Part shown: positions 8,600 to 18,356 of the stretch, piece after piece | Numbering within the stretch: the first letter of the stretch is position 1 | Layout of the letters: every line of letters begins with the position of its first letter | Assembly (NCBI GenBank): GCA_028285265.1 | Contig: JANQPX010000039.1 | Coordinates: forward strand, 102,451-166,450 | DNA length: 64,000 nucleotides | DNA from: Geminicoccaceae bacterium | GTDB lineage: Bacteria; Pseudomonadota; Alphaproteobacteria; Geminicoccales; Geminicoccaceae | Reading direction: 5' to 3' | Notes under the pieces: model-generated | The model's input: the letters and a program-made list of their open reading frames with translations, nothing else | Database searches by the model: none | Told to the model about the DNA's origin: nothing | Position numbers and translations under genes: made by a program

Positions 8600-11500
8600 T
8601 TGACCAACGTTCAAGACCCCGGCGCTTTGTCGACGAGCGGCGATCATGAGCCGCTGGTGTATCTTGCCGATGGCAATCTGTTGACCCTCCAAGACAGCGT
8701 CGACTTGCTGCGGACCTCCTTCGAGCGGATTGGTGACGATCTCGTCTTAGGTAATGCCGATCGACCGGCCCTGGTGATCCTCGACTACTTCACGCCGGGT
8801 AACGCATCAGATCTTGCAACCGACGGCGGCGCGGTGTTGCCGGCTCGGGTCGTGGCCAAACTCGCCGGCCCCGATCCAGCGCAAGATGCGCCATCGTCGA
8901 ACCAAACCGTCATTGGCCATGTCGAGACCGTCTCAGGTGAGGTGATCATTACCCGCGCTGACGGCAGCCAAGTGGTGGCGACGGTGGGCACACCCGTCTT
9001 CGAAGATGACGTCGTCGTCACCGCAGACGGCGGCGCCATCGGGCTTCGGTTCATCGATGGCATGACGCTCTCGCTTGGAAGCGACGCCCGGATGGTGCTG
9101 GATGAATTCGCCTACAATCCAGAGGCCAATGAGGGCGGTGGTATCATCGAGATCATCCAAGGCGCCTTCTCCTTTGTCAGCGGCGCAGCCGCCCGCATGG
9201 GTCTGGATTCGCTGGTGATCGATACACCGACCATGACCATCGGCATTCGTGGCACCAAGGTCGTCGCCAACGCGTCAGCCGAAGGCGAAACCACCGACGT
9301 GGTGCTTCTCCCAGAAGACGACGGCACCATCGGCAAGATCATGATCAAAACCGATGCCGGCGAAGAGCTTTTGGAAACCGCCTTCTCCGCCACCAGCGTC
9401 ACCAGCCGGCTTCTGCCACCAGCACCACAAACGGAAGTGACGCCGGACTGGGTGTACGCCTATTTCAGTGATCCGATTGCCGCCCTGCCAAACCCTACCA
9501 TCGACGACGATGGGCCGACCATCAATCGTCCGGACGTCGGCCTCGGCCTAGACATCGAGACAACGATCAACACGCGCCCGCGCGGCACCATCGAGCGGAT
9601 CGACGACCAGCCATCAAACCAGCGCATTGCCGATAACGAGCGCGGCACGGAACCGGTCGAGCCATCACCGTCTCCCACCACCAGTGCCAGTGATGAAACA
9701 CGGAACGACCCGACACCGATAACGGTCCAGGAAGAGCCGACATCAGATGAGGCCGACCTCACGGACGAGCCGGAGTTTGGTGGCTTTGATGCCGACAAGC
9801 TCCTGGTCGAAGACGCCACGCCAGAAAACAACAGCCCGACGGTCATCAGCCCGATCAACAATACCGGCACGGACGAAGATGCCGTGTTTTCCTACGACAT
9901 TGCCGGCAGCTTCACCGATGACGACCTGGTCCGCGGTGACAGCCTGACCTTCAACGCGGCCCAAAGTGATGGCACAGCCTTGCCGGCTTGGCTGACAATC
10001 GATCCCACAGGCGGCGTGCTCTCCGGCACGCCCAGCAATGACGACGTCGGTACCCTCTCGCTCATCGTGACCGCGACCGATGAGGCCGGTGCTTCGGTCA
10101 GCACCACGTTCCAGCTCACCGTCGACAACATCAACGACCAACCCGTCGTTTCGACATCGATTGCCGATGCGACACCAACGGAAGACCTTTTATTCACCTA
10201 TGATGTGTCCGGGAACTTTGCCGATGATGATACCCTCCACGGTGATAGCCTGACCTTTGGCGCCACGCTGAGCGATGGTACCGTCTTGCCGGCATGGTTA
10301 TCGATCGATGCCACGACCGGTATCCTGTCCGGCACTCCCGATACAACAGACGTTGGCGTTGCCTACACGATTGCTGTCACGGCGACGGATGCGTCGGGAA
10401 GCCACGTCACCGCCACGTTCCAGGTGACGGTTAGTAATACCAATGATGCTCCGACCGTCTCGACACCGATCAACGATACCAACGCCGCCGAAGACGCTGC
10501 GTTTTCCTATGACATTTCCGGCAACTTTGCGGATGATGACATCGCCCATGGCGATAGCCTGACCTTTAGCGCCGAACAGAACGGCGGGGCGCCCCTGCCC
10601 GCATGGCTGGCGATCGACCCATCGACCGGTGTGCTCTCAGGCACCCCTGACAATGACGACGTCGGGACGATCACGGTCGCTGTTACCGCAACCGATGATG
10701 CCGGTGCTGCGGTGACCAACAACTTCCAGCTCACCGTCGACAATACCAACGACATACCCGTTGTCGTGACGACGATCAGCGATACGTCGACAGCGGAAGA
10801 CGCCGCGTTTTCCTACGACGTCTCCAGCAACTTTACCGACGACGACCTCACCCATGGCGATAGCCTGACCTTTAGCGCTGAACAGAACGGCGGGGCGCCC
10901 CTTCCTGCATGGCTGGCGATCGACCCATCGACCGGTGTGCTCTCAGGCACCCCAGACAATGACGACGTCGGTACGATCACGGTCGCTGTTACCGCAACCG
11001 ATGATGCCGGTGCCGCGGTGACCAACAACTTCCAGCTCACCGTCGATAATACCAACGACACACCCGTTGTCGTGACGACGATCAGCGATACATCGACAGC
11101 GGAAGACGCCGCGTTTTCCTATGACGTCTCCGGCAATTTTACCGACGACGACCTCACCCATGGCGATAGCCTGACCTTTAGCGCCACCCAAAGCAATGGT
11201 GCGCCGATACCGGCGTGGTTATCGATGGATCCAACGACGGGCGTGCTCTCCGGCACACCCACCAATGACGACGTCAGCGTCATTACCTTAACCGTGATTG
11301 CGACCGATGATGCCGGCGTCTCGACGGCCACTAACTTCCAGCTGACCGTCGACAATATCAACGACCAACCCGTTGTGGTGACACCGATCGCGGATGCAGC
11401 CCCCTCGGAGGATGCGCCGTTCACCTATGATGTGTCCGGCAACTTCAGGGATGACGATACGGTTCACGGCGACAGTCTCACCTTTAGTGCCGAACAGAGC

Positions 11501-14263
11501 GGCGGCACGCCATTGCCGGGATGGCTGTCGATCGATCCGACGACGGGTATTCTCTCAGGTACTCCCGACTCCACCCAAGTCGGCATTCCCTATACCATCG
11601 AGGTCACGGCAACAGATGCGTCGGGAGCCAACATCACCTCGACGTTCCAACTGACGGTCAACAATGTAAACGACGCGCCTGTTCTCGATGTCACCGCCAC
11701 CCCAACGATGACGGCGGTGGCGGCGAACGCGACCGATCCTGCCGGCGACACTATCGCCAGCCTCATTGCTGATGGCTCAATCACCGACGCCGATGGCAGT
11801 GCTGTCGAAGCGATCGCATTGACAGGCGTGGACGATACGAGCGGCACCTGGCAATTTTCGATCAATGATGGCTCAAGCTGGACCGATGTCGGCGCCGTCG
11901 CGGACGATTCAGCCATTCTGTTGGACGGAACGGCGATGCTCCGCTTCATTCCCGATCAAGGCTTCGGCGGCAGCGCAACCTTCACCTTTCGCGCTTGGGA
12001 CCAAACCACCGGGAGCAACGGCCAAACCGGTGTCGATGCGTCCAATAATGGCGGGACGACCGCGTTCAGCGCTGACAACGATACCGGCTCCGTGTCCGTG
12101 CAGGGCACGACACCGGATCTAAGCTCGGGTTCCGAATTCAAGGTCAACACCACAACAGCCGGCGAGCAAACAACCCCGTCAATCGCCGCCCTTAGCGATG
12201 GCGGCTTCGTCGTGACCTGGCAATCCAGAGACCAAGACGGTGATAATTGGGGCATTTATGGACAGCGCTTCGACAACGCCGGTACGGCGACGGGATCGGA
12301 ATTCCTGATCAACAGTACGACCGCCGATGCCCAAGAGAATCCTTCGGTTGCGGGCCTCGAAGGCGGCGGCTTTGTTGTCGTATGGAATTCCCACAATCAG
12401 GACGGCGACAATGACGGCATCTATGGTCAACGCTTTGACAGCAGCGGGAGCGCGGTCGGCGGCGAATTCCTGGTCAACACGTATACAACCCAACGCCAAG
12501 AGATGCCGTCAATCACAGCCCTGAATGACGGCGGCTTTGTCGTCACCTGGGAATCCAGAGACCAAGACGGCGACGGGGACGGCATCTTTGGACAGCGTTA
12601 CGACAGCGCTGGCTCAACCGTTGGATCTGAGTTTCAAATCAACACCTCGACCGATGATCCGCAGGAGGAGCCCTCGATCACAGCCCTCGCCGATGGCGGC
12701 TTTGTTGTCGTTTGGGAATCGAACAATCAAGATGGCGACAAAGAGGGCATCTACGGACAGCGATACGGTAGTGCTGGGGCCACCGTTGGATCCGAATTTC
12801 AGATCAATACCACGACTGCCGACGATCAAGAGCAGCCCGCCGTCGCAGCCCTTGACGATGGCGGCTTCGTCGTCGTCTGGGAGTCCCGGAATCAGGATGG
12901 TGACGTCGAAGGCATTTACGGCCAGCGCTACGACAGCAGCGGGAATGCGATCGAGTTTGAATTCCAGATCAATCAAGAAACAACCGATCAACAACGCGAG
13001 CCGGCGGTTGCAGCGCTCAAGGACGGCGGCTTCATCGTAACCTGGCATTCGAAGGATCAGGACGGCGACAATTGGGGCGTCTATGGCCGACGCTACAACG
13101 CCGATGGCGATCCACTCGGCGACGAGTTCCAAATCAATACGACAACCACCGATGAGCAACGAGACGTCACCGTCGCCACCCTGGAGGATGGCGGTGTTGC
13201 TGTCGCCTGGCAGTCCAGGGGGCAAGATGGCGACAACTGGGGTGTTTACGGTCATCGATACGATAACGAGACCGCATCCGTCACCGTCAACCCGCCGGTC
13301 GCCGAGGCCGCGAGCACACTGGATTTCAGCGGCACCGACAGCTACGTCGATGCTGGCGATCCCGGCCAAAACGCCAATGATCTCGATCCCGGCCGTGGCG
13401 ACTACACGGTCGAAGCTTGGTTTTACTATGACGGCGCCAATGGCCGGCAAACGATCGTCTCCAAGGGCAATGACGATGCGCTCGATGCCGGCTTTAACAT
13501 TTTCTTGGATGACGACCAGTTGGTCGTCCGGGCCTCCACCGATGGCGGCCTCGATGGCGCAGCGATGAAGGTCACGCTGAGCGGTTCACCCGGTTGGCAC
13601 CATGTTGCCATGGTGCTTGATCAAGAGAGTGGATCCGCAGGCAGCAGCATACGCGGCTATCTGGATGGCTCCGATGCTGGGTGGTCCACAGGCCACGGCA
13701 TCATCTTCACCAGTACCGTGACGACGTCCGACTCGCGCCAGATCACCACCGATGAACGCTTCTTGATCGGTGCCGCGGACAAGAATGGGACTGCCGAAGA
13801 CTTTTTCACCGCTGAGATCGCTGATGTCCGGGTCTGGAACACAGCGCGCAGTCAAGCCGAGATTCAGGCTGATCTTGGCCGCACCCTCAACGGCGACGAA
13901 CCTCATCTCCTCGCCAATTGGCAGTTGGATGATGGAAGTGGAACGACCGCGAGCGATGCGACCGGAGCTCATGACGGCACGCTTACCGGCAGCCCCTCTT
14001 GGCAGGATGCGCTGAACCTGACCACAGCACTGGACACCGCGCTTGCCGGCCGTCTCAGCGCGAGCGATCTCGAGGGTGATCAACTCGCCTATAGCGTCCT
14101 CACGAACGGCGGCAACGGTACCGCCGCGATTGACGCCGACAACGGAACCTGGACCTACGACCCCGATGCTGGTTTCAGCGGCGCCGACAGCTTCAGCTAC
14201 CAAATCACCGATGGCAATGGCGGTGTTGATACCGTGACGATCGCCGTGACGGTCACACCTTGA
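8600..14263 (+). CDS. Giant FecR/cadherin-like/LamG repeat protein, probable type I secreted adhesin
   Basis: 1887 residues, acidic and low in cysteine. In order: a unique N-terminus (1-100); a FecR-like domain (about 103-265); a Pro/Thr-rich linker (about 290-405); six cadherin-like CADG repeats (about 410-1030) with the GDSLTF...PAWL-ID-TTG-LSGTP pattern; a 140-residue linking domain; seven 55-residue DGGFVVxW...DGDxxGIYGQR repeats (about 1178-1557); a LamG-type lectin-like domain (about 1572-1804); and a final cadherin-like domain (about 1812-1887). There is no Sec signal peptide and no RTX GGxGxD nonapeptides. The start is TTG, with GAGAGGAGA 6 bases before it. The next three genes (cyclase, ABC exporter, HlyD) overlap in one operon. 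Surface adhesion is inferred. Confidence 0.85.
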   Translation: MTNVQDPGALSTSGDHEPLVYLADGNLLTLQDSVDLLRTSFERIGDDLVLGNADRPALVILDYFTPGNASDLATDGGAVLPARVVAKLAGPDPAQDAPSSNQTVIGHVETVSGEVIITRADGSQVVATVGTPVFEDDVVVTADGGAIGLRFIDGMTLSLGSDARMVLDEFAYNPEANEGGGIIEIIQGAFSFVSGAAARMGLDSLVIDTPTMTIGIRGTKVVANASAEGETTDVVLLPEDDGTIGKIMIKTDAGEELLETAFSATSVTSRLLPPAPQTEVTPDWVYAYFSDPIAALPNPTIDDDGPTINRPDVGLGLDIETTINTRPRGTIERIDDQPSNQRIADNERGTEPVEPSPSPTTSASDETRNDPTPITVQEEPTSDEADLTDEPEFGGFDADKLLVEDATPENNSPTVISPINNTGTDEDAVFSYDIAGSFTDDDLVRGDSLTFNAAQSDGTALPAWLTIDPTGGVLSGTPSNDDVGTLSLIVTATDEAGASVSTTFQLTVDNINDQPVVSTSIADATPTEDLLFTYDVSGNFADDDTLHGDSLTFGATLSDGTVLPAWLSIDATTGILSGTPDTTDVGVAYTIAVTATDASGSHVTATFQVTVSNTNDAPTVSTPINDTNAAEDAAFSYDISGNFADDDIAHGDSLTFSAEQNGGAPLPAWLAIDPSTGVLSGTPDNDDVGTITVAVTATDDAGAAVTNNFQLTVDNTNDIPVVVTTISDTSTAEDAAFSYDVSSNFTDDDLTHGDSLTFSAEQNGGAPLPAWLAIDPSTGVLSGTPDNDDVGTITVAVTATDDAGAAVTNNFQLTVDNTNDTPVVVTTISDTSTAEDAAFSYDVSGNFTDDDLTHGDSLTFSATQSNGAPIPAWLSMDPTTGVLSGTPTNDDVSVITLTVIATDDAGVSTATNFQLTVDNINDQPVVVTPIADAAPSEDAPFTYDVSGNFRDDDTVHGDSLTFSAEQSGGTPLPGWLSIDPTTGILSGTPDSTQVGIPYTIEVTATDASGANITSTFQLTVNNVNDAPVLDVTATPTMTAVAANATDPAGDTIASLIADGSITDADGSAVEAIALTGVDDTSGTWQFSINDGSSWTDVGAVADDSAILLDGTAMLRFIPDQGFGGSATFTFRAWDQTTGSNGQTGVDASNNGGTTAFSADNDTGSVSVQGTTPDLSSGSEFKVNTTTAGEQTTPSIAALSDGGFVVTWQSRDQDGDNWGIYGQRFDNAGTATGSEFLINSTTADAQENPSVAGLEGGGFVVVWNSHNQDGDNDGIYGQRFDSSGSAVGGEFLVNTYTTQRQEMPSITALNDGGFVVTWESRDQDGDGDGIFGQRYDSAGSTVGSEFQINTSTDDPQEEPSITALADGGFVVVWESNNQDGDKEGIYGQRYGSAGATVGSEFQINTTTADDQEQPAVAALDDGGFVVVWESRNQDGDVEGIYGQRYDSSGNAIEFEFQINQETTDQQREPAVAALKDGGFIVTWHSKDQDGDNWGVYGRRYNADGDPLGDEFQINTTTTDEQRDVTVATLEDGGVAVAWQSRGQDGDNWGVYGHRYDNETASVTVNPPVAEAASTLDFSGTDSYVDAGDPGQNANDLDPGRGDYTVEAWFYYDGANGRQTIVSKGNDDALDAGFNIFLDDDQLVVRASTDGGLDGAAMKVTLSGSPGWHHVAMVLDQESGSAGSSIRGYLDGSDAGWSTGHGIIFTSTVTTSDSRQITTDERFLIGAADKNGTAEDFFTAEIADVRVWNTARSQAEIQADLGRTLNGDEPHLLANWQLDDGSGTTASDATGAHDGTLTGSPSWQDALNLTTALDTALAGRLSASDLEGDQLAYSVLTNGGNGTAAIDADNGTWTYDPDAGFSGADSFSYQITDGNGGVDTVTIAVTVTP
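9829..11688 (+). repeat. Six tandem cadherin-like (CADG) repeats within the giant protein gene
   Basis: Six coding repeats of about 102-104 codons, each with an EDAxFxYDxSGNFxDDD opening and an FQLTVDNxNDxPVV closing. Units at 10553-10858 and 10859-11164 are an exact 306-bp tandem pair, about 96 percent identical by eye. Most of the 12-13 differences are synonymous, and the two amino-acid changes are Ile/Thr and Ser/Gly. This points to recent duplication or gene conversion, with copy number likely to vary between strains. Confidence 0.85.
12130..13270 (+). repeat. Seven tandem DGGFVVTW/GIYGQR repeats within the giant protein gene
   Basis: Seven consecutive units of 54-56 codons. Each contains EFxxN-TT, a DGGFVVxW strand and a D/NQDGDxxGIYGQR(Y/F) loop. 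The acidic DQDGD loop resembles a calcium-binding turn, and the unit spacing suggests blades of a beta-propeller; seven is a usual blade number. Unlike the CADG block, these units have diverged, so no recent duplication is visible here. Confidence 0.8.
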
Positions 14264-16461
14264 GGGATGTGACGGAGACCCCGCCGCCCGTATCGGAAAA
14301 GGGTCTTATCAGCTGGCTCCTCGCCCTTCCACGCAAGCTTGGCGGGCGCTCGCGGGTTCAAGCCCTCCTGCTTCTCGTCCTGGCTCTCGGTCTTAGAATT
14401 GCCGACCCAGCACCCATTGAGGCGCTGCGGCTGCAAACGTTCGACATCCTTCAGCGAAGCGGCTCGGGCGAACCCGATGTCGGCCATGTCGCTATCATCG
14501 ATATCGACGAGGAAAGCCTCGCACGCCTTGGGCAGTGGCCTTGGCCACGCACCGACATCGCCTCGCTCATCGAGCATTTGGTTGACGCTGGCGCGGTCGC
14601 CATCGGATTTGACGTCCTGTTTGCCGAGCCGGATCGTCTTTCGCCTGCTCTCTTCGCAGCCTCGGCGCGCGGTCTGTCGCCCAGTCTTCGCAGCGCGATT
14701 GCCGCCGGTGCGGATAATGATGACATCCTGGCTGACGCGATCACCAACAACCCCGTGGTGCTCGGGATCAGCGCCACGCACCAGGCCGATCATCCCTACG
14801 CCAATCGCCGCTTCCAAGTGACCACAGCGATCGAGCAGAATGGCGATCCCCGCCCTTACCTCCTTAGCTACGGCGCGGTCATCCGTAATCTTCAGGTTCT
14901 CGAAGAGGCTGCCGTCGGCCGCGGCATGATCACACTCAGTTCCGAGCGCGACGGCTTGGTCCGCCGGGTTCCCGCCGTTCTGCGTGTCGATCGTGACATC
15001 TATCCAACGCTCGCCGTCGAACTGGTCCGGGTTGCCATGCAGCGACCACAATATCGAATCGTCACCGGGGCTAATGGCGGCGGCGTCGAGCGTCTGCAGC
15101 TGGGCCAACTTGAGCTGCCGACCGATATCAACGGTCTCGCCTGGTTGCACCACCGGCACCATGATCCAAGCCTCTATCTCTCGGCGGCCGACATCGTTCA
15201 GGGTCGTTTTGATCGCGATGCCGTCGCCGGCAAGATCGTGCTGGTTGGCACGTCCGCGGTCGGCCTTCGGGATCTCAGGGCCACGCCGGTCAATGCCTCG
15301 ATTCCCGGCGTCGAGATCCATGCCCAGCTGGTCGATGCTATCTTGAACCAGGACTTCCTCGCACGCCCCAATTATGCGCTTGGCATGGAAATGGCGGTGA
15401 CGGTGTTGATCGGCCTCCTGGTGATCGTGCTGGTGCCAAGGGCGTCATCACTGACGAGCTTGCCGATCATCGCGGCCATTCTTGCCATTGTCGCTGCCGG
15501 CTCATGGTATCTCTTCGATACCCGATCGCTCCTGTTGGATCCCAGTTACGCAATCTTAACCGCCGCGGCTTTATTCTCCTGGTTGATTTACAGCAACTAC
15601 TCGCGCGCCGAAGCCCAGAAACGGCAGGTTCGCGCGGCCTTCGGTCAATATCTAGCGCCGGCTCTGGTCGAGCGGCTTGTGAATGATCCTGACCAGTTAG
15701 AGCTTGGTGGTGAACAGCGCGAAATGACCTTTTTGTTCACGGATATCGAGGGGTTCACGTCCTTTGCCGAGGGCACCCAACCCACCGTGCTGGTCACGAT
15801 TCTGAACGACTATCTCGACAATGTCTGTCGCATCGTCATGCACCATGGCGGTACCATCGATAAAATCGTCGGTGATGCCATTCATGCGATCTTCAATGCG
15901 CCGGTCGATCAGCCGGATCATGCGCAGCGCGCCGTTGCCTGCGGCCTCGCCCTTGATACCTTTGGCCAGCAATTTGCGGCCTCGATGCGCGATGCTGGTC
16001 ACGACTTCGGACGAACGCGGATCGGCATTAACACCGGTAGCTGCATCATCGGAAATTTCGGCGGCAGCCAGCGTTTCGACTACACCGCCCATGGCGACGC
16101 CATCAACACCGCGGCCCGTCTAGAAAGCGTCAACAAACATCTCGGCACCACGATTTGCGTCGCGGAATCCACGGTCCGACAATGCCAAGACTTTGATTTT
16201 CGCCCGGTCGGTCGGCTCTATCTCAAAGGGAAGACCAAGGGTCTTTTGGCGTTTGAAGCGATCACCAAAGAGACGGCAGACACTCCTCGGATCCGCGACT
16301 ACCGCATGGCCTTCGCGCTGTTGGAGCAGGATCAGGCCGACAGTCAAACGACCTTCGATGACCTCGCCAACGCCTATCCCGATGACGCCCTCATCGCGCT
16401 CCATCAGCAACGCCTTGCCGAGAACCAGATGGGCGTCGATATCGTCCTTGATCGAAAATAG
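14260..16461 (+). CDS. CHASE2-domain class III adenylate cyclase
   Basis: 733 residues. A first membrane helix (about 31-47) is followed by a large periplasmic CHASE2 sensor (about 65-360, beginning VGHVAIIDIDEESLARLG). Three closely spaced membrane helices (about 370-450) lead to a cytoplasmic cyclase domain (about 490-620). The cyclase has both metal aspartates, in FLFTDIEGFTSF and DKIVGDAIHAIF, and the DYTAHGDAINTAARLE segment with the catalytic Asn and Arg. Product cAMP is inferred from these residues. The TTG start overlaps the stop of the repeat-protein gene; a GTG three codons later is an alternative. CHASE2 cyclases are often found next to FecR-domain proteins, as here. Confidence 0.88.
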   Translation: MRDVTETPPPVSEKGLISWLLALPRKLGGRSRVQALLLLVLALGLRIADPAPIEALRLQTFDILQRSGSGEPDVGHVAIIDIDEESLARLGQWPWPRTDIASLIEHLVDAGAVAIGFDVLFAEPDRLSPALFAASARGLSPSLRSAIAAGADNDDILADAITNNPVVLGISATHQADHPYANRRFQVTTAIEQNGDPRPYLLSYGAVIRNLQVLEEAAVGRGMITLSSERDGLVRRVPAVLRVDRDIYPTLAVELVRVAMQRPQYRIVTGANGGGVERLQLGQLELPTDINGLAWLHHRHHDPSLYLSAADIVQGRFDRDAVAGKIVLVGTSAVGLRDLRATPVNASIPGVEIHAQLVDAILNQDFLARPNYALGMEMAVTVLIGLLVIVLVPRASSLTSLPIIAAILAIVAAGSWYLFDTRSLLLDPSYAILTAAALFSWLIYSNYSRAEAQKRQVRAAFGQYLAPALVERLVNDPDQLELGGEQREMTFLFTDIEGFTSFAEGTQPTVLVTILNDYLDNVCRIVMHHGGTIDKIVGDAIHAIFNAPVDQPDHAQRAVACGLALDTFGQQFAASMRDAGHDFGRTRIGINTGSCIIGNFGGSQRFDYTAHGDAINTAARLESVNKHLGTTICVAESTVRQCQDFDFRPVGRLYLKGKTKGLLAFEAITKETADTPRIRDYRMAFALLEQDQADSQTTFDDLANAYPDDALIALHQQRLAENQMGVDIVLDRK

Positions 16462-16463
16462 TG

Positions 16464-18356
16464 ATGGTGGACGACAAGGCTAAGCCCAATGTCCATCTCG
16501 AGCGCCTTCGTGCGCTCATGATGCGCGCCTGGGTCGGGTCCGGTCTTGCGCCATCAGCGGATGCCATACGCAAGCGCTGGCAGGGCAGTCCAGCATCACA
16601 TGCCCCCCAGCAGACGGAGCCATCACCGGCAGAACAGACGTCGGAGGCACCCAAACCGACAACATTCATCGCCCTTGCCCTTCACCCTCTGTTCAAGAAT
16701 ATCGGCGAGCTCGCCCTCCTTTCGCTGGTCATCAATGTCTTGTCGCTCGCTGTGCCGATCTTCGTGCTGCAGGTTTATGATCGCGTCGTCTTCCATGGTG
16801 GTCTCACAACGCTCAGCGGCCTGGTCATCGGCGTGATCATCGCGCTCGGCTTTGACTTCGTTCTGCGTCAGGCACGCAGTCGGCTGATCCAGCGAATCGC
16901 GCTTGGTGTCGATGTTGGCCTCATTCGTATGGTCCTGGACAAGCTGACCAACCTGCCGCTGCGGCGCCTCGAAACACAACGAGATGCTGACTGGGACCGG
17001 CTGCTTCGCGATCAGGAGACCGTGCGCGATACGCTTGCTGGACCAGCCACCATTCTGTTTGTGGACCTGCCCTTCATCCTGCTGTTCATCGGTGCGATCT
17101 GGTTGGTGGCGCAGCCCATCGCCTGGCTGCTGTTAGCCTTGATTCCCGTGTACGTCGCCGTCGCCGCCGTGTCGTCTTGGGCGATCGGACGCTCCAGCGA
17201 CCGGGAGCAGATTTGGTTCAATGAGCGCCAGGTGCAAAGCACGCAATTGGTCCGCGGTCGAGCCGCCGCCAAGGCTCTTGGCCTTGGCGCACCGCTGCAG
17301 CAGGCATGGGAACGATCTCAGGCAGACCTCATTCGAGGATCGCTCCACCGCGGCAGTCGCGTCGATCTCTTTACCAATCTCTCCACCGGTATGGCCATGG
17401 CGACCACGGTCGCGATGACGTCAGCCGGCGCCCTTGCAATCGTTCAAGGACAGCTCACCATTGGTGGACTGATCGCCGCCAATATGCTGGCTGCGCGCGT
17501 GGTCCAGCCCCTCGTGCAGTTGATTGGCCTCTGGCGCAACGCATCGCGCCTGCGCGACTCGGCGAGCCGACTCAGTGCCCTTATCGCCGAACCGACGGAT
17601 CGACGTGATAGCACCATCACGATCGCCCGTCCCTCGGGTGTCTTAACGCTCGAGGATGTCGCTTTCGGCTACGACCAGGACGGTGAGCCGCTTCTCCGCG
17701 GTATCAATGCGACGCTCCGTTCGGGCGGCGTTCACGGTATCATCGGCACCAATGGAAGCGGCAAGACAACCCTCTTGAAGATCATGCACGGCCTTTACCC
17801 TCCGGATCGAGGCCGTGTGCTCCTTGATGGCGCCGACCTTCGCCAGTTCGGACGACAGGACCTGGCCCGCTGGATCGGCTATGTCCCGCAAGATCCCTTC
17901 CTCGTCTCGGGGTCGGTTCGTACCAATATCGCTCGGTTCGCCGACGACATCGATGACGAGAAAATCGTGCTTGCCGCCAAACGCGCCAATGCCGATCGGT
18001 TCATCGTCGACTTGCCGGATGGCTACGAGACCGAGGTCGGTGAACTCGGACATCGCTTCTCCGCAGGGCAACGACAACGCATCGCGCTTGCCCGCGCGTT
18101 GATCGACGATCCCCCCATCCTTCTGCTCGACGAGCCCAACGCCCATCTGGACGGCGACGCCACCCGACGGTTTCAATCCCAAATGCGGCATCTCTGCCGA
18201 GGGCGCACGGTCATCTTGGTGACCCACAACCCGACCCTGCTCGCTGGCTGCAATACGGTCTTGGTGCTCGCCAACGGGGCGATCGCCGCCGCCGGCCCAG
18301 GTCAGGAGATCGTTGAACGTCTCTTCAATTCGACGTCGTCGGGGATGGCTGCATGA
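16464..18356 (+). CDS. Type I secretion system ABC transporter (permease-ATPase fusion)
   Basis: 630 residues. An N-terminal cytoplasmic stretch of about 60 residues, rich in Pro/Ala/Glu, precedes a six-helix exporter domain (about 80-350). The nucleotide-binding domain follows (about 395-610), with Walker A GTNGSGKTT, signature FSAGQRQRIALARAL, Walker B ILLLDEPNAHLDG and the H-loop VTHNP. There is no C39 peptidase domain, so it belongs to the PrtD/HlyB-like exporters that use an uncleaved C-terminal signal. It starts at the stop of the cyclase gene (GTG 16461 or ATG 16464) and overlaps the HlyD gene, so its likely cargo is the giant protein two genes upstream. Confidence 0.9.
   Translation: MVDDKAKPNVHLERLRALMMRAWVGSGLAPSADAIRKRWQGSPASHAPQQTEPSPAEQTSEAPKPTTFIALALHPLFKNIGELALLSLVINVLSLAVPIFVLQVYDRVVFHGGLTTLSGLVIGVIIALGFDFVLRQARSRLIQRIALGVDVGLIRMVLDKLTNLPLRRLETQRDADWDRLLRDQETVRDTLAGPATILFVDLPFILLFIGAIWLVAQPIAWLLLALIPVYVAVAAVSSWAIGRSSDREQIWFNERQVQSTQLVRGRAAAKALGLGAPLQQAWERSQADLIRGSLHRGSRVDLFTNLSTGMAMATTVAMTSAGALAIVQGQLTIGGLIAANMLAARVVQPLVQLIGLWRNASRLRDSASRLSALIAEPTDRRDSTITIARPSGVLTLEDVAFGYDQDGEPLLRGINATLRSGGVHGIIGTNGSGKTTLLKIMHGLYPPDRGRVLLDGADLRQFGRQDLARWIGYVPQDPFLVSGSVRTNIARFADDIDDEKIVLAAKRANADRFIVDLPDGYETEVGELGHRFSAGQRQRIALARALIDDPPILLLDEPNAHLDGDATRRFQSQMRHLCRGRTVILVTHNPTLLAGCNTVLVLANGAIAAAGPGQEIVERLFNSTSSGMAA

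Noticed and set aside
9829..11688. Regular repeats considered as a CRISPR-like array
   Set aside because: The period is about 306 bp, in frame and protein-coding; no short repeat-spacer pattern and no cas genes.
12614..13450. Minus-strand frame of 278 codons with repeated Ile/Val/Gly text
   Set aside because: It mirrors the seven plus-strand repeats of the giant protein; the repetition is inherited from them.
14197..15321. Long open frame on the minus strand (374 codons) opposite the CHASE2 cyclase
   Set aside because: It is antisense to a strongly supported gene, has low-complexity translation and no ribosome site or family motif; it arises from the codon bias of the plus-strand gene.
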